A stretch of DNA of 6,897 nt, from assembly GCA_021778935.1 (NCBI GenBank), contig JAJYBQ010000135.1:1-6897 (forward strand). Reading direction: 5' to 3'. This DNA is from Pseudomonadota bacterium (GTDB lineage Bacteria; Pseudomonadota; Gammaproteobacteria; Burkholderiales; Burkholderiaceae). The translations under genes were made by a program, and so were the position numbers. Below, in pieces: positions 1 through 6,897 of this stretch. How positions within the stretch are numbered: position 1 is the stretch's first letter; each line of letters starts with the position of its first letter. Under the pieces are notes generated by a model. That model searched no databases. It worked only from the letters and a program-made list of their open reading frames with translations, and had not been told where the DNA came from.

Positions 1-642
1 GCGGCGGACCAGCGCCGGCATCAGGGCGGGCGCGATCGGCGCATCACAGGCGACGTATCCGAGCATCGTCGCCATGTCGGGATGGATCATGCCCGCCCCT
101 TTGGCGATCCCGGTGACCGTCACCACGGTTTCATCCACGGGAATCCGCAACGATGCCGCCTTGGGCACGGTGTCGGTGGTCATGATTGCTTCCGCCGCCG
201 CAGCCCAGGCATGCGCCCGCAGGCATTCCGCGGCATGCGGCAAGCCGCCCAGAAGGCGGTCCATCGGCAACGGCTCCATGATGACACCGGTGGAAAACGG
301 CAACACCTCTTCCGGCCGGCACCCAAGCAGCGACGCCACCGCCGCGCAGCTGCGCCGGGCATCGGCGAGGCCGGAATCGCCCGTTCCGGCGTTTGCGCAG
401 CCCGTGTTGACGACCAGCACGCGCGGCGTCGCGCGCGCAAGGTGCTCGCGCGCCACCAGTACCGGCGCCGCGCAGAAGCGGTTCTGCGTGAACACGGCGC
501 CAACCGCGGCGCCGGCGGCGATGCGGATCAACAGCAGGTCCTTGCGGCCGGCCTTGCGGATGCCGGCCTCGGCCCAACCGAGCTCGATGCCCGGAACGGC
601 AAGCAGGTCGGTCGGAACGGGGGCAGGAAGGTTCACGGACAC
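1..642 (-). CDS. argJ: ArgJ, bifunctional ornithine acetyltransferase / N-acetylglutamate synthase (N-terminal part, cut by window edge)
   Basis: ArgJ moves the acetyl group from N-acetylornithine to glutamate (cyclic arginine pathway); bifunctional forms also use acetyl-CoA. It is cytoplasmic. The frame is open for 214 codons to base 1, so about the C-terminal half is missing. Visible family motifs are [10 protein letters not shown] (residues 52-61), [14 protein letters not shown] (78-91), [12 protein letters not shown] (115-126), TTDTVPK (155-161) and [14 protein letters not shown] (181-194). Known family behaviour is self-cleavage between Ala and Thr of the MATML motif, here A191/T192, making Thr192 the nucleophile; T118-G119 fit the oxyanion hole. 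I chose the GTG at 640-642 because GGAG lies 6 bases upstream. A second GTG two codons later (634-636) is possible but poorly spaced. The gene lies 168 bp downstream of secA on the same strand and is probably cotranscribed, since I see no clear promoter in the gap. Mono- versus bifunctionality cannot be told from this part. Confidence 0.96.
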   Translation of the reverse strand, partial: MSVNLPAPVPTDLLAVPGIELGWAEAGIRKAGRKDLLLIRIAAGAAVGAVFTQNRFCAAPVLVAREHLARATPRVLVVNTGCANAGTGDSGLADARRSCAAVASLLGCRPEEVLPFSTGVIMEPLPMDRLLGGLPHAAECLRAHAWAAAAEAIMTTDTVPKAASLRIPVDETVVTVTGIAKGAGMIHPDMATMLGYVACDAPIAPALMPALVRR

Positions 643-693
643 GGATATCTCCAGCAGGGTTCGATCGAGTCTGGTTCGGAGTTCTTCTTCATA

Positions 694-730
694 CCCTCAC
701 CCCAACCCTCTCCCGCAAGCGGGAGAGGGG
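694..730. repeat. REP-like dispersed palindromic repeat between secA and argJ
   Basis: The arms CCCTCTCCCG (706-715) and CGGGAGAGGG (720-729) form a perfect 10-bp stem around the tetraloop CAAG, preceded by CCCTCACCCCAA. From memory, this CCCTCACCCC...CTCTCCCGC...GGGAGAGGG pattern is a common intergenic repeat in many GC-rich proteobacterial genomes, often mis-translated as peptides such as [12 protein letters not shown]. Only one copy occurs in the window. No T-run follows on either strand, so it is not a classical intrinsic terminator. It could still stabilise the 3' end of secA mRNA or reduce read-through into argJ. Confidence 0.75.
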
Positions 731-810
731 ATGAAACCGGCGAAACGCGGCGCGAGATCCGCATCGCCGAACCGACCCTCCAGGCTCGCGCGGGGTTCAG
801 GGAAAATCGG

Positions 811-3597
811 TCAGGCGAGTTTGCCGTGGCACTGCTTGTACTTCTTGCCGCTCCCACATGGGCAGGGGTCGTTGCGGCCGATCTTGTCGGCGGCCCGGCG
901 AAACGTATGCCCGGAAGTTTCGTCGGGACCGGCAGGCACGGCCGACAGCAGCGCGGCGGCTTCGGCCTCGGCCTCGCCGGCTCCGATCGCGGCCATCGCC
1001 GCGGCAAAGTCGGCATGCTGTGCCTGCGCACGCCCGGCGCGCAGCTCGGCTTCCCGCTCGATCTGCTCCTCCGTGCGCTCGATCTCCTCGGCCGACTGGA
1101 TTTGCACGTGCATGAGCACGCGCACCACCTCGGCCCGCACGCGATCGATCAGCGCCCCGAACAGCTCGAACGCCTCGCGCTTGTATTCCTGCTTGGGTTG
1201 CTGCTGCGCATACCCGCGGAGATGGATTCCCTGCCGCAGGTGGTCCAGCGCGGAGAGATGCTCGCGCCATTGCTGGTCGAGGGTGCTCAACATGATCGAC
1301 CGCTCGAACCCGGTAAACGCCTCGCGATCGACCAGCTCCAGCTTGGCGTCGTAGGCCGCATCGGCGGCGGCGAGCACCCGTTCGACCACGGCGCCGCCAT
1401 CGATCTGCGCCTCCTCGTCCAGCCAGCGGGCGATCGGCAAGGAAATCTGCCAGTCTTCCGCCAGCGCACGCTCCAACCCCGCAACGTCCCACTGCTCCTC
1501 GACGGTGTCCGGCGGGATGAATCCGCGCACCAGATCCGTGAACAGGCCGTGGCGCAGGTTCGCCGCCATGGCGCCGACATCCTGGGCCTCCAGGATGTCG
1601 TTGCGCAGGCGATAGATCTCCTTGCGCTGCTCGTTCGACACGTCGTCGTAGTCGAGCAACTGCTTGCGAATATCGAAGTTTCGCGCCTCGACCTTGCGTT
1701 GCGCCGTTTCGATCGAGCGTGTCACCATGCCCGCCTCGATGGCCTCGCCCTCCGGCATGTTGAGTTTGTCCATGATCATGCGCATGCGGTCGCCCGCGAA
1801 GATGCGCAGCAACGGATCCTCCATGGACAGATAGAAGCGCGATTCCCCCGGATCGCCCTGACGGCCGGAACGGCCCCGCAACTGGTTGTCGATACGGCGC
1901 GACTCGTGACGCTCCGAACCGATGATCATCAGGCCGCCCGCGGCCAGCACCTGGTCGTGCAACTGCTGCCAGTCGGCGCGCATCTTCGCCACGCGCTCCT
2001 GGATGATGGCGGGGTCGAGCGATGGGTCGTTCTTCAGCGCCTCGACCGGCTTCTCGACACTGCCCCCCAGCACGATGTCGGTGCCGCGGCCGGCCATGTT
2101 CGTCGCGATGGTGATCATCCCGGGTCGTCCCGCCTGGGCGACGATGTCGGCCTCGCGTTCGTGCTGCTTGGCGTTGAGGACCTGGTGCGGCAGCGTTTCG
2201 GCCTGCAACAGACCGGCGATCAGCTCGGAATTCTCGATCGAGGTCGTGCCCACCAGCACCGGCTGGCCACGCTGGTAGCAGTCGCGAATGTCCGCCAGGA
2301 TCGCGTTGTACTTCTCGCGCGCCGTGCGGTAGATCTTGTCCTGCCGGTCGATGCGGATCGCGGGGTGATGGGTCGGGATGACGACGGTTTCGAGTCCGTA
2401 GATCTCCTGAAACTCGTAGGCCTCGGTATCGGCCGTGCCGGTCATCCCGGCGAGCTTGCCGTACATGCGGAAATAATTCTGGAAGGTGATCGAGGCGAGC
2501 GTCTGGTTTTCCTGCTGCACCGCCACCCCTTCCTTGGCCTCGACCGCCTGGTGCAAGCCCTCCGACCAGCGTCGCCCGGGCATCAGGCGCCCGGTGAACT
2601 CGTCAACGATGATCACCTCACCGTCCTGCACCACATAGTGCTGGTCACGATGAAAGAGATGGTGGGCCCGCAAGGCGGCATTGAGGTGGTGCATCAGCAC
2701 GATGTTGTGCGGCGAGTAGAGGCTCTCGCCCTCGCCGAGCAGACCGCGCTGCGCCAGGATGCGCTCGACTTTCTCGTGGCCGCGTTCGGAGATATGGATC
2801 TGGTGGCCCTTTTCATCCACCCAGAAATCTCCCTCGCCGTCTTCCGCCTCCTGGCGCGTCAGCAGCGACGGAATCTCGTTGACGTGCCGATACAGCTCCG
2901 TATTGTCTTCCGACGGGCCGGAAATGATCAGGGGGGTGCGCGCCTCGTCGATGAGGATCGAGTCCACTTCATCGACGATGGCGAAGTTCAGGCCGCGCTG
3001 GCGACGGTCCTCGATCCGGTACTCCATGTTGTCGCGGAGGTAGTCGAAGCCGAACTCGTTGTTGGTCCCGTAGGTGATGTCCGCGGCGTAGGCGCTGCGC
3101 TTGTCGCCGCCGTCCTGCTGGGTCAGGATCACCCCGACGCGCAGGCCGAGGAAGCGATAAAGGCGCCCCATCCATTCCGCATCACGGCTTGCCAGGTAGT
3201 CGTTGACGGTGACCACATGCACGCCCTTGCCGGTCAGGGCATTCAGATAGACCGCCAGGGTGGCCGTCAGGGTCTTGCCCTCGCCGGTGCGCATCTCGGC
3301 GATCTTGCCTTGATGCAACACCATGCCGCCGATGAGCTGGACGTCGAAGTGCCGCATGCCCATGACGCGCTGCGACGCCTCCCGGACGACTGCGAACGCC
3401 TCCGGCAACAGATCGTCGAGCGATTCGCCCGCCGCATGGCGCGCACGAAACTCCCCGGTCTTGGCGGCGAGTTGCTCGTCGGTCAGCGGCGTGAGCGTGG
3501 GCTCGAGCGCATTGATGCGCGCGACGGATTTCTGAAAATCCCGCAGCAGTCGCTGGTTGCGACTCCCGAAGATCTTGGTGAGGAATGTCGAAAACAT
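811..3597 (-). CDS. secA: SecA, preprotein translocase ATPase
   Basis: SecA is the ATP-driven motor that pushes preproteins through SecYEG at the inner membrane. The 928-residue product is full length for proteobacteria. In order it shows: N-terminal [12 protein letters not shown]; Walker A MRTGEGKT at 102-109 (Lys108); [13 protein letters not shown] at 208-220 with Walker B D209/E210; the preprotein cross-linking region from about 220; TNMAGRGTD at 499-507; [11 protein letters not shown] at 572-582 (second nucleotide-binding domain); the two-helix-finger region with [20 protein letters not shown] at 777-796; an acidic, alanine-rich linker at about 835-900; and the C-terminal zinc/SecB-binding motif [14 protein letters not shown] with C912, C914, C923 and H924. 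I chose the ATG at 3595-3597 because [14 protein letters not shown] aligns with residue 1 of E. coli SecA. An upstream in-frame TTG (3637-3639) would add 14 unconserved residues. The ribosome site is weak (CAGG about 11 bases upstream). No SecM-like arrest ORF precedes it. No defects seen. Confidence 0.99.
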   Translation of the reverse strand: MFSTFLTKIFGSRNQRLLRDFQKSVARINALEPTLTPLTDEQLAAKTGEFRARHAAGESLDDLLPEAFAVVREASQRVMGMRHFDVQLIGGMVLHQGKIAEMRTGEGKTLTATLAVYLNALTGKGVHVVTVNDYLASRDAEWMGRLYRFLGLRVGVILTQQDGGDKRSAYAADITYGTNNEFGFDYLRDNMEYRIEDRRQRGLNFAIVDEVDSILIDEARTPLIISGPSEDNTELYRHVNEIPSLLTRQEAEDGEGDFWVDEKGHQIHISERGHEKVERILAQRGLLGEGESLYSPHNIVLMHHLNAALRAHHLFHRDQHYVVQDGEVIIVDEFTGRLMPGRRWSEGLHQAVEAKEGVAVQQENQTLASITFQNYFRMYGKLAGMTGTADTEAYEFQEIYGLETVVIPTHHPAIRIDRQDKIYRTAREKYNAILADIRDCYQRGQPVLVGTTSIENSELIAGLLQAETLPHQVLNAKQHEREADIVAQAGRPGMITIATNMAGRGTDIVLGGSVEKPVEALKNDPSLDPAIIQERVAKMRADWQQLHDQVLAAGGLMIIGSERHESRRIDNQLRGRSGRQGDPGESRFYLSMEDPLLRIFAGDRMRMIMDKLNMPEGEAIEAGMVTRSIETAQRKVEARNFDIRKQLLDYDDVSNEQRKEIYRLRNDILEAQDVGAMAANLRHGLFTDLVRGFIPPDTVEEQWDVAGLERALAEDWQISLPIARWLDEEAQIDGGAVVERVLAAADAAYDAKLELVDREAFTGFERSIMLSTLDQQWREHLSALDHLRQGIHLRGYAQQQPKQEYKREAFELFGALIDRVRAEVVRVLMHVQIQSAEEIERTEEQIEREAELRAGRAQAQHADFAAAMAAIGAGEAEAEAAALLSAVPAGPDETSGHTFRRAADKIGRNDPCPCGSGKKYKQCHGKLA

Positions 3598-3688
3598 CGC
3601 GTGCCAGCCTGATCGGTGGCGCGGGGCGCATCCCGGCAAGCGAGGGCTCCACCGGTCGCCCCCACGCCAGGGCGGAGGAAAACGACGG

Positions 3689-3719
3689 ATTATAGGGGCA
3701 GGGCGGCGCCGCCCCCTAT
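3689..3719 (-). promoter_or_regulatory. secA leader: consensus -10 (TATAAT) overlapping an imperfect GC-rich inverted repeat
   Basis: In the 136-bp gap between the peptidase gene and secA, the minus strand carries a perfect TATAAT (3694 down to 3689). It partly overlaps an inverted repeat at 3692-3719. The outer arms are ATAGG/CCTAT (3692-3696 with 3715-3719) and the inner arms GGGCG/CGCCC (3701-3705 with 3710-3714), with a 4-base bulge on one side; the centre is the 14-base palindrome GGGCGGCGCCGCCC. No recognisable -35 lies 16-18 bases upstream, where the sequence is only a G-run. Initiation here would give secA a leader of roughly 85 bases. Alternatively the repeat acts only in RNA as a processing or pausing hairpin between the two genes; it lacks an immediate U-tract. 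Confidence 0.4.
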
Positions 3720-3733
3720 GTTTCCGTCCGGAC

Positions 3734-4723
3734 CTACTGGACGCTCACTGCTCCGGCCGAATGGGCGAGTTTGGCGTGGACCCAATGACGCCCCTTGCCC
3801 CGGAACCCATGCTGCAAGGCGGCGAGATAGCGCGTGGGGTTCTGCGGCACGCCATGGATGCGCACCTCGAAATGCAGGTGCGGCCCAGTCGACCACCCGG
3901 TGGATCCGACCCTGGCGATTTCCTGGCCCTTGCGGACGATGTCGCCGACCTTCACATCAAGCCGGCTGGCGTGCCCGTAGATCGTCGACAAGCCGCCGCC
4001 ATGGTCGATCTCGACCATATTGCCGTAGTCGGGAGTTCGTTGGGCGCGCACCACCACCCCTCCGGCCGCGGCAAGGATCGGCGTACCGGTCGGCGCATCG
4101 AAATCGATGCCCGGATGCAAGGACCAGCGACCGGTGAACGGATCCAGGCGCTCGCCGTAGCCCGAGCCGATATAGCCGGTGCGTACCGGCGTTCCATGGG
4201 GCAGGAGGGCATCGCTCGCCTGATTCGCCTCCAGTTCCGACTCGACGACGCGGAGGTAGTCGGAGCGCTGCTCGACCTGCTTATCCACGCTCGCGACTTG
4301 CTGCTGCAGCTCGCCGATCGTCACCGGGCGCGCACCGGGATCGAGGGGGCCGCCCTCGCCCGGCAGTTCACCGAAGCGGAAGGTTTCCGGATTGATCCCG
4401 GCAAGCTTGGAAACGCGTTCGCCCAGGGCGTCGAGGCGGAGCAGTTGCGCCTGCATCGTCCCCACCATCTTTGCCATCGCCGAAACCTTGGTCTGCGCCG
4501 TCATTTCGTCACGCTGGACTTGGTCGTGGGCCATGAACGAAACCAGGTTTCGCACGTAGGGGATATGCCCCGTGACCGCCAGCCGGACCGTCACCGCGAA
4601 AATGACGGCGGTGGCGGCAAAGACCAGAAAACCGAACCCGGCAAATGCGGCGAAAAACCCGGTACGGGTGAGATGCATCGTCCGCGCGCGCGACAGACGC
4701 CGATCCACAAAAATAATCTGCAC
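3734..4723 (-). CDS. Membrane-anchored M23 family metallopeptidase (peptidoglycan endopeptidase)
   Basis: M23/LytM-type enzymes cut peptide cross-links of peptidoglycan in the periplasm. The 329-residue product has a short basic N-terminus, one hydrophobic membrane segment (about 22-48) and probable coiled-coil stretches (about 68-105 and 137-168). The C-terminal M23 domain (about 185-300) follows: HPGIDF gives H203 and D207, YGH gives H251, and PHLHFE gives H282 and H284. These match the zinc ligands (H203, D207, H284) and catalytic histidines of LytM, so an active enzyme is expected, unlike degenerate LytM activators such as EnvC or NlpD. I prefer the GTG at 4721-4723: GGGGAGGG sits 3 bases upstream and [14 protein letters not shown] resembles the start of family members. 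The ATG at 4748-4750 would add nine unconserved residues. A promoter lies upstream and secA 136 bp downstream on the same strand; the same gene pair recurs in beta- and gammaproteobacteria. The in vivo substrate is unknown. Confidence 0.93.
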   Translation of the reverse strand: MQIIFVDRRLSRARTMHLTRTGFFAAFAGFGFLVFAATAVIFAVTVRLAVTGHIPYVRNLVSFMAHDQVQRDEMTAQTKVSAMAKMVGTMQAQLLRLDALGERVSKLAGINPETFRFGELPGEGGPLDPGARPVTIGELQQQVASVDKQVEQRSDYLRVVESELEANQASDALLPHGTPVRTGYIGSGYGERLDPFTGRWSLHPGIDFDAPTGTPILAAAGGVVVRAQRTPDYGNMVEIDHGGGLSTIYGHASRLDVKVGDIVRKGQEIARVGSTGWSTGPHLHFEVRIHGVPQNPTRYLAALQHGFRGKGRHWVHAKLAHSAGAVSVQ

Positions 4724-4726
4724 AAT

Positions 4727-4734
4727 CCCTCCCC
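4727..4734 (-). promoter_or_regulatory. Ribosome binding site deciding the GTG start of the M23 peptidase
   Basis: On the minus strand GGGGAGGG (4734 to 4727) precedes ATT and then GTG at 4723. The spacing is a little short, but the purine block is the strongest ribosome site in the window. Nothing comparable precedes the alternative ATG at 4750. Confidence 0.6.
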
Positions 4735-4771
4735 ACGCCAAGCAGGACATGCTCGGCTACGATTGCTTTCC

Positions 4772-4800
4772 GTTATACGGGCCGACCCGCCCCGTTCCAA
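4772..4800 (-). promoter_or_regulatory. Predicted sigma-70 promoter for M23 peptidase (-secA-argJ)
   Basis: On the minus strand, -35 TTGGAA (4800 to 4795, 4 of 6 consensus bases) and -10 TATAAC (4777 to 4772, 5 of 6) are separated by the optimal 17 bases. The expected start near 4765 gives a leader of about 42 bases before the GTG at 4723. It lies in the 103-bp divergent gap shared with the DUF721 gene, for which I see no comparable plus-strand promoter. Confidence 0.55.
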
Positions 4801-4826
4801 CCCCCCGAAACAGGCAAGCCCATCGG

Positions 4827-5330
4827 ATGAACGTCCCCTCCCGCCGCCTCGACCGCATTCTCACCGACCATGCGGTCACCGCGTCGCTACTCGCCCGGCG
4901 TGCCGCCGGACTGGCGGCGGCGCAGGCCGTCGCGCCCATCCTGTCCGAACTGCTGCCGGGGTTCGACCCGCTTCGCGCCGGCGCCTGCGACGTACGCGGA
5001 CGCATCCTGCGGATCTGGCTGCGCTCCAATGCGCAGTCGACGAAGCTGCGGCAAGCCAGCCCACGCCTGCTCGCAACCCTACAGCAGCGAGGGTTGGACA
5101 TTAGCGAAATTCGATTCGGTATTCAACCGCGAAGCCGACCTGCATCGCCGTCGCCTGCCGAGGATGCACAAGCCGATGGGCAGCGACGGCGCGATCTCCA
5201 GAACGCGCTGCTGTTTTCAAACAAGTTAGCGCTCACACTTCAGGACGGAACCCTACGCGAGTCCGTACGCAGGCTACGCCGGACGGTTGCACACCGCCTT
5301 GCCGAAAACGGAGTGCAGGAACAACGCTGA
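4827..5330 (+). CDS. DUF721 (DciA-like) protein
   Basis: The 167-residue protein fits the DUF721 family, which includes DciA, a factor that binds the replicative helicase DnaB in bacteria lacking DnaC or DnaI. The family core covers about residues 5-100: a helical start (RRLDRILTD), an ELLPG turn at 41-45, a beta-rich stretch GRILRIWLRSNAQSTKLR (58-75), then SPRLLATLQQRGLDISEIRFGI. The tail (101-167) is arginine- and glutamine-rich, starts with a proline/serine linker and ends in a likely helix; I do not recognise it. I chose the ATG at 4827 because the family core begins just after it, although only a weak AGG lies 12 bases upstream. The in-frame ATG at 4749 would add 26 unconserved residues and overlap the peptidase leader. 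It sits at the locus where E. coli carries secM, but opposite in orientation to its neighbours. Family is fairly sure; helicase loading is inferred from family only. Confidence 0.8.
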   Translation: MNVPSRRLDRILTDHAVTASLLARRAAGLAAAQAVAPILSELLPGFDPLRAGACDVRGRILRIWLRSNAQSTKLRQASPRLLATLQQRGLDISEIRFGIQPRSRPASPSPAEDAQADGQRRRDLQNALLFSNKLALTLQDGTLRESVRRLRRTVAHRLAENGVQEQR

Positions 5331-5337
5331 AGAGGCG

Positions 5338-5358
5338 GTGCCGCCAGCGCAGCGGCAC
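5338..5358 (+). terminator. GC-rich hairpin just after the DUF721 gene (possible terminator)
   Basis: GTGCCGC (5338-5344) and GCGGCAC (5352-5358) form a perfect 7-bp stem with a 7-base loop, starting 8 bases after the stop codon. No T-run follows, so it is at best a weak or factor-assisted terminator. Confidence 0.3.
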
Positions 5359-5421
5359 GGACGGCCGGACGGGGTTGGGGATCGATGAGGCAATTGCGGG
5401 GATGACGCGCGCACCGCGCAG

Positions 5422-5438
5422 TTCCGTTCCAAACGGAA
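5422..5438 (-). terminator. Small hairpin after lpxC (possible terminator)
   Basis: TTCCGTT (5422-5428) and AACGGAA (5432-5438) form a 7-bp stem with a 3-base loop, 19 bases beyond the lpxC stop. No U-tract follows on the minus strand, so the terminator reading is tentative. Convergent transcription from DUF721 makes some 3' end signal plausible here. Confidence 0.3.
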
Positions 5439-5457
5439 TGAAGCACGACCATCATGT

Positions 5458-6372
5458 CTAGCCGATCGCCCGAAACGCGCGTGGCGCCTGCCCGGCGTCG
5501 GTGAAGCGAACGATCTCATACGCCTCCGGGTCCGCCAACAGGGCTCGCAGCAACTGGTTGTTGAGCGCGTGGCCGGAGCGGTGGGCGCGGTACGCCGCCA
5601 TCAGGGGGTGCCCCAACAGGTACAGATCGCCCAGCGCATCCAGGATCTTGTGCTTGGCGAATTCATCACCGCTGCGCAGGCCGTCGGTATTGAGAACCCG
5701 ATACTCGTCCATCACGATCGCGTTCTCGAAACTGCCGCCGAGCGCAAGGCCTGCGGCCCGCAAGGCTTCGACCTCGTTGACGAAACCGAATGTGCGGGAG
5801 CGCGCAACCGCCGCAACGTAGTCGTCGCGATCGAAATCGACTTCGACGTCCTGCGTCGTCGAGTCGATCGCCGGGTGGTTGAAGTTGATCGAAAACCGCA
5901 GCTTGTAGCCGAAATGCGGCTCCAGGCGAGCCCACTTCGCCTGGTCGCCGGTTCCTTCCCGCACCTCCACCGGCTTGCGCACGCGCACGAAACGCCGCGC
6001 CGCCGCCTGCTCGACGATGCCCACCGACCGGATCAGGAACACGAAACTCGCCGCGCTCCCGTCCATGATCGGAATTTCCGCTGCATCGACGTCGACATAG
6101 CAATTGTCGACGCCGAGCCCGGCCAGCGCGGACATCAGATGCTCGACCGTAGCGATCCGCACACCGCCCTGGTCGAGGGTCGACGCCATGCGGGTATCCC
6201 CGACCGCCTTTGCGGAAGCCGGGATCTCGACCACCGGGTGGCAGTCGGTCCGACGGAAGACGATGCCGGTGTCCGGAGGGGCAGGACGCAGGACCAGTTC
6301 GACCCGCGTCCCGCTGTGCAAGCCGATGCCGACAGTCCGCGCAACCGCGCGTAAGGTATGTTGTGCAACCAT
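5458..6372 (-). CDS. lpxC: LpxC, UDP-3-O-acyl-N-acetylglucosamine deacetylase
   Basis: LpxC is the zinc-dependent, cytoplasmic enzyme of the first committed step of lipid A synthesis; it removes the N-acetyl group from UDP-3-O-acyl-GlcNAc. The 304-residue product has the family's usual length (E. coli 305). Visible motifs are VGIGLHSG (14-21), [16 protein letters not shown] (75-90), PIMDGSA (101-107), FNHPAID (164-170), SRTFGF (192-197), [10 protein letters not shown] (211-220), [10 protein letters not shown] (241-250) and SGHALNN (266-272). By comparison with E. coli, the zinc ligands are H78, H241 and D245; the catalytic pair is E77 and H268. All key residues are intact. The ATG at 6370-6372 is chosen because MVAQHTL aligns with residue 1 of E. 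coli LpxC; the frame stays open upstream, but that part is antisense to the next gene and unconserved. No Shine-Dalgarno sequence precedes the start. ftsZ, often upstream of lpxC, is absent; a divergent secreted-protein gene lies 43 bp away. Confidence 0.98.
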   Translation of the reverse strand: MVAQHTLRAVARTVGIGLHSGTRVELVLRPAPPDTGIVFRRTDCHPVVEIPASAKAVGDTRMASTLDQGGVRIATVEHLMSALAGLGVDNCYVDVDAAEIPIMDGSAASFVFLIRSVGIVEQAAARRFVRVRKPVEVREGTGDQAKWARLEPHFGYKLRFSINFNHPAIDSTTQDVEVDFDRDDYVAAVARSRTFGFVNEVEALRAAGLALGGSFENAIVMDEYRVLNTDGLRSGDEFAKHKILDALGDLYLLGHPLMAAYRAHRSGHALNNQLLRALLADPEAYEIVRFTDAGQAPRAFRAIG

Positions 6373-6383
6373 GTTCGGGCAGA

Positions 6384-6389
6384 ATTCTA
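6384..6389 (-). promoter_or_regulatory. Possible -10 element for lpxC
   Basis: The minus strand reads TAGAAT (6389 to 6384; 5 of 6 consensus bases) inside the 43-bp divergent gap. Initiation about 7 bases downstream (near 6377) would leave only some 5 bases before the lpxC ATG, consistent with the lack of a Shine-Dalgarno sequence. No convincing -35 is seen 15-18 bases upstream, so this is tentative. Confidence 0.3.
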
Positions 6390-6403
6390 TCGTCCGCTTT
6401 TCC

Positions 6404-6408
6404 AGGAA
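6404..6408 (+). promoter_or_regulatory. Ribosome binding site of the secreted-protein gene
   Basis: AGGAA ends 7 bases before the ATG at 6416. This supports both the start and the reality of this gene, whose 3' end is outside the window. Confidence 0.6.
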
Positions 6409-6415
6409 CCCGCAT

Positions 6416-6897
6416 ATGTCTTTGTTACGGAGCGTTTCTTCCTCATTTTCCCCGACGCGCGCCGGGTTTGCCGGGGTTCTGGTAGCAGCGCTTGCCGCCA
6501 CCGCGCCGATGCCCCCCCCGGCCTTCGCCCAAACCCCTCCGCCTCCGTCCACCGCCACGCAACTGCCGCTCACGACGACGGCGCAACTGCTCGCCGGCGT
6601 CATGCCGAAGGGCAAGCTCGCCCGAAATCCCGTCGTCGCGGACATCGTCGCGGGGCCAGCCTGGCGCGCGCACCGCGCCGCCGCGCGGGCGGGTGCCCGG
6701 CAACTGCGCATCCGTCTGGCGCACATGCATGCCTGGGAAGCTCGTCACCTGCCGCCGACCCACGGCACCCTGCTCTACCCGTTCAGCGGCCCCGACCTGA
6801 TCAACGCCTACGCCCTGTTCCCGGATGCCGACACCTACGTATTCTTCAGCCTGGAACCCGTCGGGACGGTTCCGCCGCTCGGCAGCCTCGACGACAG
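6416..6897 (+). CDS. Secreted protein of unknown function (N-terminal 160 residues, cut by window edge)
   Basis: The frame is open from the ATG at 6416 to the window end with no stop (160 codons plus 2 bases). Residues 1-38 look like a Sec signal peptide: arginines at 5 and 15, a hydrophobic core [14 protein letters not shown] (17-30), and AFA followed by Gln39 as a likely cleavage site. A proline/threonine-rich linker (39-56) follows. The mature part has [19 protein letters not shown] (83-101), then the striking block [18 protein letters not shown] (120-137) and [11 protein letters not shown] (140-150). I recall similar blocks in uncharacterised secreted bacterial proteins but cannot name a domain. 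It probably acts in the periplasm or outside the cell. No lipobox cysteine is seen. It is divergent from lpxC with a 43-bp gap. I do not assign a function. Confidence 0.82.
   Translation, partial: MSLLRSVSSSFSPTRAGFAGVLVAALAATAPMPPPAFAQTPPPPSTATQLPLTTTAQLLAGVMPKGKLARNPVVADIVAGPAWRAHRAAARAGARQLRIRLAHMHAWEARHLPPTHGTLLYPFSGPDLINAYALFPDADTYVFFSLEPVGTVPPLGSLDD

Noticed and set aside
706..729. The palindrome considered as a Rho-independent terminator of secA.
   Set aside because: The stem is strong but neither strand has a T-run after it; the sequence better fits a dispersed repeat.
82..3612. A 1176-codon open frame on the plus strand, antisense to secA and argJ.
   Set aside because: It lies exactly opposite well-conserved genes, has low-complexity, Arg/His/Leu/Asp-rich composition typical of GC-rich antisense frames, and shows no domain. 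Stop-free antisense frames are expected from strong third-position GC bias.
3483..3665. A 60-codon minus-strand frame overlapping the secA start, considered as a SecM-like secretion monitor.
   Set aside because: No signal peptide, no SecM-type arrest motif, and most of it is secA coding sequence in another frame.
3557..5104. A 515-codon plus-strand open frame across the peptidase gene and beyond.
   Set aside because: It is antisense to the M23 gene, runs into DUF721 in another frame, and contains no recognisable protein pattern.
5331..5457. The convergent gap considered as a small RNA gene.
   Set aside because: Only two short hairpins without U-tracts and no promoter were seen; nothing supports an RNA gene.
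6373..6726. Upstream extension of the lpxC frame by 118 codons.
   Set aside because: LpxC homology begins at the ATG at 6372. The extension is low-complexity and antisense to the divergent secreted-protein gene, which has its own ribosome site and signal peptide.

Overview
The window is GC-rich DNA from a proteobacterium carrying a conserved chromosomal housekeeping neighbourhood. The order argJ - secA - M23 peptidase - DUF721 (DciA-like) - lpxC matches the segment found next to ftsZ in many beta- and gammaproteobacteria. Residue patterns in LpxC, the M23 protein and SecA look most like Betaproteobacteria (Burkholderiales/Rhodocyclales type) to me. A gammaproteobacterium such as a xanthomonad cannot be excluded by eye.

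Layout from left to right: (1) argJ, minus strand, N-terminal 214 codons only, running off the left edge. (2) A 168-bp gap with a dispersed palindromic repeat. (3) secA, complete, minus strand. (4) A 136-bp secA leader with an imperfect GC-rich inverted repeat that overlaps a perfect TATAAT. (5) A membrane-anchored M23 metallopeptidase gene, complete, minus strand, with a good promoter upstream. (6) A DUF721/DciA-like gene on the plus strand, divergent from the peptidase. (7) A 127-bp convergent gap with two small hairpins. (8) lpxC, complete, minus strand. (9) Only 43 bp further on, a divergent plus-strand gene for a secreted protein of unknown function, cut by the right edge.

The peptidase, secA and argJ all read leftward and could form one transcription unit from the promoter near 4772-4800, with a possible second start just ahead of secA. 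Their roles are envelope and export (peptidoglycan cleavage, preprotein translocation), arginine biosynthesis, lipid A synthesis (LpxC) and possibly replicative helicase handling (DUF721). They share a conserved neighbourhood rather than one pathway.

I see no mobile element, CRISPR array, toxin-antitoxin pair, phage gene, tRNA or rRNA. The less ordinary points are the unknown secreted protein with its near-zero-leader arrangement beside lpxC (where ftsZ would usually lie), the inverted DUF721 gene, and the structured secA leader. No gap between genes exceeds 300 bases.
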